Positions 1 to 7,304 of a stretch of DNA of 10,265 bases are shown in pieces. The notes below the pieces were generated by a model that was given only the letters and a program-made list of their open reading frames with translations, had not been told where the DNA came from and did not search any database. A program made the translations under genes and the position numbers. The stretch is taken from positions 92,821-103,085 of the forward strand of contig MU631757.1 of the NCBI GenBank assembly GCA_026770615.1, read 5' to 3'. This stretch comes from Pavlovales sp. CCMP2436. Its lineage: Eukaryota > Haptophyta > Pavlovophyceae > Pavlovales. The first letter of the stretch is position 1. Each line of letters begins with the position of its first letter.

Positions 1-156
1 GCGCGCTTCCCGAGGCTCCCTCGTCAGCAGAATGAAGCTGAACACCCATTGGGCTAGGGCTAGGGCTATTGCTAGGAGGCTGGGCTAGGACGTTAGAGTC
101 ATCCAAAGCAAGGCTGATCCTGCACTGCTGCCTGCCGCCTATCTCCCGCCGCGCAG
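1..156 (+). other. 3' part of an intron of the BET1-like gene
   Basis: This stretch is read as the end of an intron because a pyrimidine-rich tract (about 128-153) ends in CAG at 154-156, directly before an exon that encodes the conserved end of a BET1-type SNARE. The reading frame of that exon is closed upstream by TGA at 115-117, and the translated bases before 157 do not resemble the SNARE motif, so an intron boundary is needed. The 5' splice site is not visible and must lie before the window. The intron carries a short run of GGGCTA-like units (about 49-90) resembling telomeric repeats; a 19-base piece of it recurs inverted in another intron at 9359-9377. Confidence 0.65.
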
Positions 157-309
157 GGTGGCAATTTCGACAAGACGGGGGGCTTACTCGGCGGGACAAT
201 GAAACGGCTAGACGCACTCGCGCAGACAAAACACGGGAGGCACATGATATACCTGGCCCTTTTTGTGTGCTGCGTCTTCGTCCTCCTCTACATGTCCTCA
301 CGGCGATGA
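157..309 (+). CDS. BET1: BET1-like Qc-SNARE, last exon (C-terminal 50 residues)
   Basis: This is the final exon of a tail-anchored SNARE, frame starting GGT at 157 and ending TGA at 307-309. The first residues read FDKTGGLLGGTMKRL, which matches the end of the SNARE helix of the BET1 family (human BET1 has a related FDSTTGFLGKTM stretch). Then come a basic linker with KHGRH (about residues 25-29), a single hydrophobic segment of about 16 residues (31-46), and a short SSRR tail. BET1 is a Qc-SNARE on ER-to-Golgi vesicles that pairs with syntaxin-5, membrin and Sec22-type partners. The exon begins after a CAG acceptor; the N-terminal half of the SNARE motif must be in upstream exons outside the window. 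The paralogous family SFT1/GS15 is a less likely alternative. Recognition rests on motif memory, not a database search. Confidence 0.8.
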   Translation, partial: GGNFDKTGGLLGGTMKRLDALAQTKHGRHMIYLALFVCCVFVLLYMSSRR

Positions 310-867
310 TCCATGCCCGATGGGGGTCGGTTGTGCGCGCTCTCTACGCGCGGCCGCCAGCCCGCCACCGTCGGCGCTCGGCTCTGGCTCCGGTCATGGT
401 GTACCGGCTTCGCTTATTCGCCATACAGGGTGTACAAACTGAACTTCCCGGCTGTTACTAAGGTCTCCGAGTGTCTCAGGGGCGGGTGGCTGAGGTAACA
501 CCGTTATATTAATGGCAACATACAGAAGCGCACGAGCTCTGCGCGCTGACCATGGCAACATAAAAAAGCCGCTGACGACTGAGCAGGCGGCCAGCCGTGC
601 CCGTGCGGTTGACCGCTCCTGAGCTCGACCTGTTCTCTCAAGTTCAAACTGAGCAGTTCATACGAGCAGCGACCGAGAGGCCAGGCGGCTTTGTCTACAG
701 TGTGTGTATCTACAGTGTGTATAAGTTTCTAGTTAAACGTCCGTCCCCGGCTCGTACCTGGACGGGTGGGGGACCTGGTGCTTCCCAGGCGGCATTTTTT
801 TTAAAAAAGCCGCTGAGGCCGGTGGCGTTGAACGCCGCCGGTGGGAGCTCGGATCGGCGCGCGCGGC
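310..867. other. Intergenic spacer and 5' flank of the coiled-coil gene
   Basis: This stretch contains no gene I can support; short ORFs here have no recognisable motif. It holds small direct repeats: an 11-mer atggcaacata at 512-522 and 552-562, a 15-mer taaaaaagccgctga at 561-575 and 802-816, and a tandem CTACAGTGTGTGTAT-type duplication at about 694-724. The segment 729-748 resembles 5509-5528 (17 of 20 bases). The region presumably includes the 3' UTR of the BET1-like gene and the promoter of the gene starting at 868. Confidence 0.5.
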
Positions 868-2211
868 ATGGCGCTTGCCGGCGGGGCGAGGATATCTGTG
901 GGGGGCCGTCGGCGATCACGATCGCCTGGCGGGGTGCGTGAGCACTTGGAGCACCTCGGCTTCGCGCACGAAGTTGAGCGACTCCAGGGGGAGGTGGCAC
1001 TGCTCGAGCGCGCACTGCGCGAGGAGCCCGGCGACAAGCGGCTCGAGCTCGCGCTCAGCCAGGAGGCGTGCCTGCAGCTTGCGTTCGAACTAGCTGAGGT
1101 ATACGAGCGCGTCACGGCAGTTGGGCAAAAGCTCGCCGACGAGTGCGCGGCCGGCGTGCGCGCCACACGCGAAATGGAGCGCCTCGAGCGACGCATCTCC
1201 GAGCTGAGCGTCAAGGTGAGCGAGCGCGATATCACGCTCCGCTCCGCGACGGAACGCACTCGCACTGAGGCGCGCGCAGCGGAGGTGCGGCTGGAGGGTG
1301 CGCAACAATCGGCGGCCGTAGCGCGAGGTGAGCGCGACTCCGCCCTCGACGCTTTGCTCGACCTGCAGGCGGAGATGGTGCAGCTGAGCGAGCGCACGCG
1401 CGCGCAGCTCGCGAACTCCGAGCTTGAGCTCTCGCTGCAAATCGAGCGCGCGGCAGAGCTCGAGCGCGTAGCCAGCGCGGCGGAAGCCGCCCTGCTCGCC
1501 GAGCGTGCCTCCTCCCAGAATCTCAGCGAGCACTCGCGCGGAATCGCCGCGGAGCTGGAGCGGCGGCGGCAAGAGCTGAGCGATCTGCATTCGAGCTGCG
1601 CCGCCCTCGAGTCCGAGCTGCGCCACGCGTGCTCGCATGCGGAGCTGGCGGACGTAGCGCTCGTCCATTCGATGGAGGCGCGTGAGCGCGAGGCGGCCAA
1701 GTTTGAGAAAGAGCTCCTCGGCAGAGCCTGTCCGCTCACGGAGCAGCGCCTGTTCGCTGCGCTCGACGAGCTCGCATCCGCCACAGCCGAGCGTGACCGG
1801 CTCAGACTGGATCTCGCACACGCGCACTTCACCTCCAAGTCCCCTCCCCGCCCCGTCGCTTTCGGCGAATCGCGCACGGTTGGCTCAGCGAGCGTTGCTG
1901 CGCCTCACCTGCCTGTTGCACACACCGACGCGCCCCCGACGCCGCCCCGCGCTGGCTCCTCGGCATCTCCTTCCTCCCAAACGCACGCAGCCGGCGCGTT
2001 GCTGCAACTGAGGAGCCTGCCCCGGCCAGGCCTGACAGTGAGCCCCAGGCAGGGCCCGCAGGCTGCATCGCGTGGGGGCTCCTCCCATCCCTCGACTCTG
2101 TCCTCCCCGCGCTCGCCGCGCTCTACGCCATCGAGGCATAGCGATGAGCACAAGGCGGCGCTCGAACTTTTTCGGCTCGGGCGCGGCAGCGGCGGTGCGG
2201 ATGACGATTGA
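868..2211 (+). CDS. Coiled-coil protein with Ser/Pro-rich tail, unknown function
   Basis: I do not recognise the family. The start is the first ATG (868) after an in-frame TGA at 829-831, with G at -3 and +4, giving 447 residues; a GTG at 841 would add nine residues but is unlikely in a eukaryote. Residues 1-24 are a short Arg/Ser/Gly-rich head. Residues about 25-318 are almost entirely Glu, Arg, Ala and Leu in heptad-like spacing, with prolines only near 54 and 289, so a long and nearly continuous coiled coil is expected. Residues about 321-428 are a disordered Ser/Pro/Ala tail with several SP and TP sites (SSPRSPRSTPSR near 412-423), possible targets of proline-directed kinases. A short charged C-terminus with AALELFRLGR follows. 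Such an architecture fits cytoskeletal, centrosomal or Golgi-tether proteins, but that is only inference. Codons are strongly GC3-biased, which explains long antisense ORFs. No intron is needed in this gene. Confidence 0.8.
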   Translation: MALAGGARISVGGRRRSRSPGGVREHLEHLGFAHEVERLQGEVALLERALREEPGDKRLELALSQEACLQLAFELAEVYERVTAVGQKLADECAAGVRATREMERLERRISELSVKVSERDITLRSATERTRTEARAAEVRLEGAQQSAAVARGERDSALDALLDLQAEMVQLSERTRAQLANSELELSLQIERAAELERVASAAEAALLAERASSQNLSEHSRGIAAELERRRQELSDLHSSCAALESELRHACSHAELADVALVHSMEAREREAAKFEKELLGRACPLTEQRLFAALDELASATAERDRLRLDLAHAHFTSKSPPRPVAFGESRTVGSASVAAPHLPVAHTDAPPTPPRAGSSASPSSQTHAAGALLQLRSLPRPGLTVSPRQGPQAASRGGSSHPSTLSSPRSPRSTPSRHSDEHKAALELFRLGRGSGGADDD

Positions 2212-2245
2212 GGCAACGCGCTCTTTCTTTTGAGTATCTAGTAAC

Positions 2246-2561
2246 GGGTCGACATCCGAATTAGTGGCGCGATTCCGCACTGGGGAGGGGGAAAAGCGGT
2301 GGCCGGGTCGAAGAAGTAGACATCGTTCGCCCCTGCGCGCTAAGGGTCGATAGCTGTTGCCGAATAGAGCCCTCCTCGACGGTCGGAGCCCACTTCGTGT
2401 GCCTCTCGTGTGCCTCTGGGGTCGAGAACGTACTAAAGGTAACTAACATTTCCGATTCTCAATCTCAGCGTTCGGAAGCGAAAAGAAAGTCATGGTTCCC
2501 AAAGTGGTACACAACGCCCCATATACGAATCCGCAACTAAATTATGTGCTCCACCTCCGGT
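2246..2561 (-). mobile_element. Truncated inverted copy of the 2578-3047 element
   Basis: Read in reverse, this segment matches 3023 down to about 2684 of the neighbouring element with few mismatches, for example the motif ccgaattagtggcgcgattc at 2255-2274 against its complement near 2996-3015. It lacks the outermost roughly 24 bp of the terminus present at 3024-3047 and has lost about 30 bp corresponding to one half of the central hairpin at 2687-2775. It starts only about 35 bp after the stop codon of the coiled-coil gene, so it may lie in its 3' UTR. With the next element it forms a very large inverted repeat (about 270-bp outer arms). Confidence 0.75.
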
Positions 2562-2577
2562 TAGATACTCTCCGCCA

Positions 2578-3047
2578 TTATAAAACTTTCATCATTTCAC
2601 CGTGGGGGCGAAATCTGAATTAGTGGCCAGTCCGGGGGGAAATCGCGAAAAATCCGGTGAAAATCCTCCAGAGCAACTCACGAACCGGAGGTGGTGCACA
2701 AAAGTTAGTTGCAGATTCGTGAATGGGGCGCCGCCCCATTCATGAATCCGCAACTAACTTTTGTGCACCACTTCGGGAACCATGACTTTCTTTTCGCTTC
2801 CGAACGCTGAGAATCGGAAATGTTAGTTACCTTTAGTATGTTCTCGACCCCAGAGACACACGAGAGGCACACAAATTGGGCTCCGACCCTCGAGGAGGGC
2901 TCTATCCGACAGCAGCTATCGACACTTAGCGCGCAGGGGCGAACGATGTCTACTTCTTCGACCCGGCCACCGCTTTTCCCCCTCCCCAGTGCGGAATCGC
3001 GCCACTAATTCGGATTTCGACCCCGTGAAACGACAAAGCTTTTATAA
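2578..3047. mobile_element. Non-autonomous terminal-inverted-repeat element (about 470 bp)
   Basis: The left end (2578 onward, ttataaaactttcatcattt) and the right end (complement of 3047 backward, ttataaaagctttgtcgttt) are imperfect inverted repeats of about 50 bp, continuing through a shared GAATTAGTGGC block at 2616-2627 and its complement at 3001-3012. The element encodes no transposase-sized ORF, so it is MITE-like. A target duplication cannot be fixed: the ends are AT palindromic (TTATAA), so TA or a longer AT-rich site are both possible. The 62-codon ORF at 2820-3008 also occurs in the adjacent inverted copy, but this follows from DNA similarity. The superfamily is not identified. Confidence 0.65.
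2687..2775. repeat. Near-perfect palindrome (about 44-bp arms) inside the element
   Basis: The two arms meet at base 2731: gaatggggcg at 2721-2730 pairs with cgccccattc at 2732-2741, and pairing continues outward through the TTAGTTGC/GCAACTAA blocks to about 2687 and 2775 with a few mismatches. A diverged third copy of this arm is at about 2527-2560. The palindrome could extrude as a cruciform or form a long RNA hairpin if transcribed. Confidence 0.8.
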
Positions 3048-3178
3048 TAATGAAACCACACTTGCCTCCCCGTTTCGCCTTGACGGCTGTGGATTCTTAA
3101 GTTGTGGCCGGCTGTCTGGCCTATTCGGAGGGCTCACACTCGTCTTCATCGACCAGCTGCAGGCCACCGAGCTCGTGG

Positions 3179-3537
3179 CTGAGCATGTATTGTTATTTCA
3201 TATAATTTATCGCAGAATGATTTATTTACATCATCCGCGTTAACAGATGATCTGAAGTAAATAACCTAGTAACTAACTACTGTGTGCATCATTTACTGAA
3301 CTGAATTAAGTCTGAATATTGCATGTAGCTATAATTTTTTTGTGATATCATAAGTTTATTTAAAGTTATTTATATCACTAACGTTACTATCAAAGCTATA
3401 ATTTACTTAACTTGATTGCAAATGAATAGTAATGGTTTCAAATGATGCAGATGTAACTTATTGGTGACATTATGTCAATGGCAATGACTACAATTCACCC
3501 GCCTGCATCATTTAAATGAACAATATCGCATACTTAC
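3179..3537 (-). other. AT-rich block, possible minus-strand intron
   Basis: Base composition changes sharply to AT-rich between about 3183 and 3540, with GC-rich sequence on both sides. On the minus strand the block is bounded by a strong donor GTAAGT (complement of 3532-3537) and an acceptor CTCAG (complement of 3179-3183), giving a 359-bp GT-AG intron. Splicing would join a flanking open frame with no stop for about 53 codons upstream (containing VIQSVRLLRGSAGEN) to a 45-codon frame ending in TAA at 3042-3044. The flanking peptides are not recognised, and the final exon would run to the edge of the 2578-3047 element. An AT-rich intergenic spacer is the alternative. A small inverted repeat gtgatat/atatcac lies within it near 3341-3379. 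Confidence 0.25.
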
Positions 3538-4016
3538 ATCTAACTGAAGTAGCATTCTCTCCTGCCGACCCTCTCAACAATCTCACAGACTGGATGACTG
3601 CGCCTGCCTGAATCTTTATGTTGACTAGCCGGCCGAGTGCACGAGCGGAGGGCCGGCAAAAGGACCGGCAGCTGGCACCGCGGTCGTGCTGCTAGGCAGA
3701 GCGGCGACGAGCTCAGGTCGCGTATCCTCCGAGCTGCAAAATTAAACGTGACGATCTGAGACGGGTTGTACAGTGCACCTGCGCACGATCCGCGGCGGCG
3801 ACGCTGGCGAGGCGAAGGGGGGGCGCGGCAGAAAAAGGCCGTGCGAGTTCTGAGTGTGCGAGTCCTAAGTCGAAGCGGCGCGGGTACGAGGCATGTGCAA
3901 ATCGTGGAGCGAGGGCAGCGTCGCTCGCCCCCCCTCGTTCCAAATCGTGCCGCGAAGCCGGCAGCGGAAAGAGGAGATGAAACGGTGGGATTCAGAGTGA
4001 GACGCCTGGAGCCCGC
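3538..4016 (-). other. Spacer downstream of the 397-residue gene; possible minus-strand exon
   Basis: No gene can be firmly assigned. The part 3538-3700 contains a minus-strand open frame that would feed into the possible intron at 3179-3537, with an acceptor-like CTCTGCCTAGCAG (complement of about 3688-3700) at its start. The remainder is GC-rich and probably 3' UTR or spacer of the minus-strand gene that stops at 4017-4019. Small ORFs on both strands at 3713-4020 show no motif. Confidence 0.3.
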
Positions 4017-5210
4017 CTAGGACCAAGTGACTTTGCTCGCAGGGATCTCCACCGCATCGCCCGAGGATGCTCGTACGACTACGTCGAGCTGCGTAGGCGA
4101 CGGCGTTTGCGACGGCGGTGCGTGCGCGTAGCCTCCACCGTAGGCACCGCCTGGCGCGTACGGGTGTGACTCGGGTGCGCTGCTTTCGTACGGTTGTGTC
4201 GGCGCAGTCCGCGCTGCGCGCAGCTCAGGCATGGTGGTGGCGGACGGGTCGGGCTTGTAGGAGCCGTACGGCTGCGCCCGCGCGTCGTTGCCGTACGAGT
4301 TACCGTAGTAGCCGTAGGGCGCGCCCGCTCCCACGGCGGCGGCGGCAGCAGGCGGCTGAAGGCGCACGAGCTGCTCAGCAGACTCTTGCATGAGCTCGCG
4401 GGGGCTCGCGCTGGCGCCTTGCATCGCGCGAGTGAGAGGGATGCCTGCCGCGCCGAGCACTGCTACCAGCCGCGGCCGGCGGAGAATGGCCATCGCGACC
4501 GCACGTCGCTGCTCGTCGTCGGCGATGGAGCTCACGTCGTACACGCCCTTGTCGCACTCGTCGAGCAGGCGGTCGCACTGGTAGGCAGTGGCCTCCTGCG
4601 AGGAGCCGGGGAGGTAGAAGGCGCGATAGACGAGCTGCTCGTCCGTCAGCGGCATCTCGAAGTCGGGCGGCGTCGGGGACATCTCGAGCGGGTCGGTGTC
4701 TCCGAGTTGCTGCACGTGCGCCTGGCTCTGCACCTGGATCGCGGCCTTGCGCGCGCGGCAGATGCGCTGGCGCTCCGCTGCCTTGGAGCGCTTCTCGATC
4801 GCTCGTAAGCGCTTGAGGTCGGCCCGCTCGTCGGTGATCCGCAGCCCGGGCGCAGTGAGACTCGCCACCTTTGCGTCGATGGCGCCGAGCATCCCCGTCG
4901 GGCTGTGCATCCCCGACGCCTGCATTCCCGCGGCCGCCTGCATGCGCGCAGCCTGCTGCGCGACGGCCGGCTGCGACGGGCCAAACCCAGGCGGGAATAA
5001 GAAGACGGCGGGGGCACACGAGCTGGCGGCGTGGAGCAGTGCGTGAGCGGACGACGGCAGGTTTGCCATTCCGTCGTGCATCATCGAGGTTGCGGCGTGA
5101 AGCTGCGCGTGGGCGCACGCCATGCCCTCGTGCTGCAGCGGGTGCAGCATCGGCGAGGGGGAGAAATGCCCCATGTTGATGTCGTGTGGGGCTTGGTGCA
5201 GCGGCTGCAT
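4017..5210 (-). CDS. Low-complexity protein with a basic, bZIP-like segment; unknown function
   Basis: The family is not recognised. The start is the first ATG after an in-frame stop (TAG, complement of 5241-5243), giving 397 residues and a TAG stop at 4017-4019. Residues 1-107 are rich in Met, His, Ala and Gln (MQ/MH repeats) and likely disordered. Residues 133-157 form a strongly basic stretch, KRLRAIEKRSKAAERQRICR and following, whose end (CRARK) resembles a bZIP basic region; the invariant Asn is missing and no leucine zipper follows. Residues about 182-264 look like a folded domain (PLTDEQLVYRAFYLPG, then DRLLDECDKGVYDVSSIADD and a helix ILRRPRLVAVLGAAGI). Residues 286-372 are Ala/Gly/Tyr/Pro-rich with YGYYGNSYG-type repeats typical of RNA-binding or condensate-forming proteins. 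A nuclear regulator is a reasonable guess, but unproven. A T18 tract lies about 98 bp upstream on the coding strand and may be part of the promoter. Confidence 0.75.
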   Translation of the reverse strand: MQPLHQAPHDINMGHFSPSPMLHPLQHEGMACAHAQLHAATSMMHDGMANLPSSAHALLHAASSCAPAVFLFPPGFGPSQPAVAQQAARMQAAAGMQASGMHSPTGMLGAIDAKVASLTAPGLRITDERADLKRLRAIEKRSKAAERQRICRARKAAIQVQSQAHVQQLGDTDPLEMSPTPPDFEMPLTDEQLVYRAFYLPGSSQEATAYQCDRLLDECDKGVYDVSSIADDEQRRAVAMAILRRPRLVAVLGAAGIPLTRAMQGASASPRELMQESAEQLVRLQPPAAAAAVGAGAPYGYYGNSYGNDARAQPYGSYKPDPSATTMPELRAARTAPTQPYESSAPESHPYAPGGAYGGGYAHAPPSQTPSPTQLDVVVRASSGDAVEIPASKVTWS

Positions 5211-5307
5211 GCCCGCGCTCGGCGGATGCCCGAGGTTGTGCTACGTCCCGCGGAGGAGCCTGCTGCCGCACCAAAAGGAGTTTTTAAAGCTATACATACG
5301 CGACTTT

Positions 5308-5325
5308 AAAAAAAAAAAAAAAAAA
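5308..5325 (+). repeat. Poly(A)18 homopolymer
   Basis: An uninterrupted run of 18 A lies about 98 bp upstream of the minus-strand start at 5210, so it is T18 on the coding strand of that gene. It could be a nucleosome-excluding promoter tract or the tail of an old retroposed sequence; no retroposon body is visible in front of it. Confidence 0.85.
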
Positions 5326-6057
5326 CTTGGTTATCCTGGTGAGCCTCAGGAAACTCGTTCTTTTGCCAGGCGTTCTTTTGTCAGCTCCACAGGTGTCCAG
5401 TGTACCCCCCCTCCGTTTGTTTGTTTGTTTGCGAGACTTCCGTGGCTTTACCATCGTTAAGTTTTAAATGAGCCATTTAATGTTGTCAAAAACCGAGTGT
5501 GTAAATATCTAGATTAACGTCTGTCCCCTGACCCACCAGCTAACCAAGCGTTTAGAAAACACTCGGGCCGAGGGTAGCAGAGCACACGGATACCGTCGCG
5601 TCCCCGCCGCTGAATATCCCTCTGTGAACAGGGACGGGCGGGAGGCATTGCCAATGACCCCCTTCCGCGTTTTACAACGCGACGTTGCGCCTAGAAGCAG
5701 CAAAAAAGCGATGCCTTTTCACTTCTTTTTCGCAGGTTCAGCTTCATGGTGAGGTTGACCGTTCGTTTGCCCGTTTATTGCCAAACCGTTCGTTTTCCGT
5801 TTGCAAAACGATGTTGTAAACGCTGGCACTGCTGGCAGTGCATGACGGATGAAGCAGCCGCCTACACGGAGAGCCTTCTAAACCCACAACATCCAACAAC
5901 CACAACGACCACCACCATCACACGCGGGTCGCGGCCAAAAACGCTGCCAGATGATGGGAAAACTCAGCAATCTGACAAACCTGCATCGCCTCAAGCTGGA
6001 ATGAAGAAAACTTGAAGCAAGTCTGCGCGCTAGCCACTGAAGTAGAAATTCAGAGAG

Positions 6058-6077
6058 AAAAAAAAAAAAAAAAAAAA
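6058..6077 (+). repeat. Poly(A)20 homopolymer
   Basis: An uninterrupted run of 20 A occurs in the spacer. No flanking target duplication or retroposon body is recognised next to it. Confidence 0.85.
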
Positions 6078-6358
6078 GGTCCGCGGAAAAAGACTCGCAG
6101 AACTTTTATTCAAAAGCAGTGCTCATTCTTCGCACTGCACTCGTTTGCCCGGAGGCGGGGGTCTGGGAGCCCGGCACAGCCGAGTGTTAGAAAACCGTCG
6201 TTTAAAATAATAATTAGATTTGATTTAATTCTTGATCAAAATCTTGATAAAAACACAAGAGATCAAATTTATACGGGGAGCGAGTGAGAATCCTTGTGCG
6301 AACCAGCCATGCATAGAAATACATTAAAGGTTTACTGTAATATGTCAATTTGTTGGAG

Positions 6359-6426
6359 GTATGGCTCTTGTATATGCTCTTATAGCTACTGGCCAGTAGC
6401 ATGAGAGCAATATACTCAAGCTATAC
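6359..6426. repeat. 68-bp imperfect palindrome with a perfect 16-bp core
   Basis: The core gctactggccagtagc (6385-6400) is a perfect palindrome centred between 6392 and 6393. Pairing continues outward with small bulges: TGCTCT at 6375-6380 against AGAGCA at 6404-6409, and GTATGGCTC at 6359-6367 against its near-complement at 6418-6426. It lies in AT-rich non-coding DNA. It may be a small inverted-repeat element, a cruciform-prone site, or a hairpin RNA precursor if transcribed. Confidence 0.75.
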
Positions 6427-6692
6427 TGCCTACATGCCTGCCCGCAGCACACAGCACCGCACACACTTACTGGCCACAACCCGTGTCATACGGGATTGGC
6501 TCAGTTTAAATTGTGTTGCCACTCAGTGATCGCTCAGTTTGCCGTCCGCCGCTGATCGCTTTGCACTGATCGCTCGTGAAGCTCTAACTCGCTGTATTTG
6601 ATCCTGCCGCCCGTCGAGACGACGGGCACCCTCTAGCGCTGCAAGGACTAGAGGAGAGACGGAGCGACCGGCTAACACCAACACAATTTGTC
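6427..6692. other. Spacer with short TGATCGCT repeats
   Basis: No gene is seen. The octamer TGATCGCT occurs three times at about 6527-6570, and the 12-mer gctcagtttaaa at 6499-6510 recurs at 7331-7342. Confidence 0.4.
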
Positions 6693-6711
6693 TACAGGGG
6701 ATCGCGTTCAA
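6693..6711 (+). repeat. Extra copy of the MITE terminus
   Basis: The 14-mer tacaggggatcgcg at 6693-6706 is identical to the element terminus at 6712-6725 and lies 19 bp before it. It is probably the remnant of another element end at the same insertion site. Confidence 0.6.
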
Positions 6712-6713
6712 TA

Positions 6714-6879
6714 CAGGGGATCGCGGGCAATAAGAACGGCACTTTTTGAGGCTGAGGCTGAGTTTCTTAGCAAATTACATGCAAACAACGCTTAAATTTG
6801 CTTAAATTACATACAAACAATGCAAATAAAGAGGCTCAGTTTCTTAACACGACGGTTTCTTATTGCCCGCGATCGCCTG
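6714..6879. mobile_element. MITE-like element, first unit (TA-flanked)
   Basis: The left terminus begins CAGGGGATCGCGGGCAATAA at 6714 and the right terminus, read in complement, begins CAGGCGATCGCGGGCAATAA at 6879, so both ends share at least 18 of 20 bases. The unit is flanked by TA on both sides (6712-6713 and 6880-6881), the target duplication typical of Tc1/mariner and pogo-type elements. The subterminal GAGGCTCAGTTTCTTA block is also inverted between the ends. There is no coding capacity. The superfamily assignment is inference from the TA duplication alone. Confidence 0.75.
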
Positions 6880-6881
6880 TA

Positions 6882-7027
6882 AAGAACCGTAACGTTAAAA
6901 AACTGAGCCTCATTTTTGTGCCCTTCAATCACAATTTAAGCAAAATTTAAGCATGATTTGTTTGTAATTTGCAAAGAAACTGAGCCTCGGTCTCAAAAGC
7001 GCCGTTCTTATTGCCCGCGATCCCTTG
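6882..7027. mobile_element. MITE-like element, second unit lacking its left tip
   Basis: The right end, read in complement from 7027, begins CAAGGGATCGCGGGCAATAA and is followed by TA at 7028-7029. The left side starts directly at AAGAACCGTAACG (6882), corresponding to the subterminal part of the first unit without its outer 18 bases. The inverted AAACTGAGCCTC blocks near 6900-6912 and 6978-6988 mark the inner arms. Together the two units form a tandem 6714-7027 structure whose outer ends also make a good pair of about 90-bp inverted repeats. Confidence 0.65.
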
Positions 7028-7304
7028 TATGTTGGTGCGCTGCAGCCTGCTCATTGGCTGGACACCTAACTCTCAAACGGCGGCTAACATCCTGGACTCA
7101 CAGCACTAAGTATGTGTTAGGTTCGACCTAACACTCCCAGCTACTAACACACATCGGCCGGCCGGGCCCCCACCTAGCACACACTCAAAAGGACCTGCCG
7201 TTACATTTGTTATTCGAACTGACACTCAGATAATTCCTTCAGTAACTACCCCGGGCTACCCGTCAACACGCACTATCTCTGTGGATAACCGACACGCTAA
7301 AGAA

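Larger units (their letters stand above)
5211..6358. other. Long spacer with poly(A) tracts and simple repeats
   Basis: No gene is supported. It contains an A18 run (5308-5325), an A20 run (6058-6077), a GTTT tetranucleotide run (about 5414-5431) and repeated CCGTTCGTTT units at about 5759-5805. A short ORF at 5746-6015 (+, 89 codons, start just after an acceptor-like CTTTTTCGCAG) has a Cys/Trp-rich patch and a Thr run, but nothing I can match to a family. The part 6195-6300 is AT-rich. Confidence 0.5.

Noticed and set aside
49..90. Telomere end at the left side of the window
   Set aside because: The GGGCTA units are few and degenerate, and they lie within an intron just before a conserved exon, so this is internal DNA.
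801..1877. Long minus-strand ORF rich in Ser and Arg opposite the coiled-coil gene
   Set aside because: GC3-rich coding sequence leaves few antisense stops. The plus-strand product has heptad structure and a well-placed ATG, while the antisense product is a Ser/Arg/Ala shadow.
2261..3008. Matching 62-codon ORFs in opposite orientation (2261-2449 minus, 2820-3008 plus) as a conserved small gene
   Set aside because: They lie in the two arms of the inverted element copies, so their similarity follows from DNA duplication. The peptide has no recognisable domain, and such an element would not need to code.
5746..6015. 89-codon plus ORF with a Cys/Trp patch and a Thr run
   Set aside because: Low complexity, no family match and no clear promoter or homologue; kept only as a remark in the spacer entry.
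7114..7134. tRNA T-arm or Pol III B-box like GGTTCGA in a hairpin
   Set aside because: The loop and stem lengths do not fit a T-arm, and no acceptor stem, D-arm or A box is found upstream.
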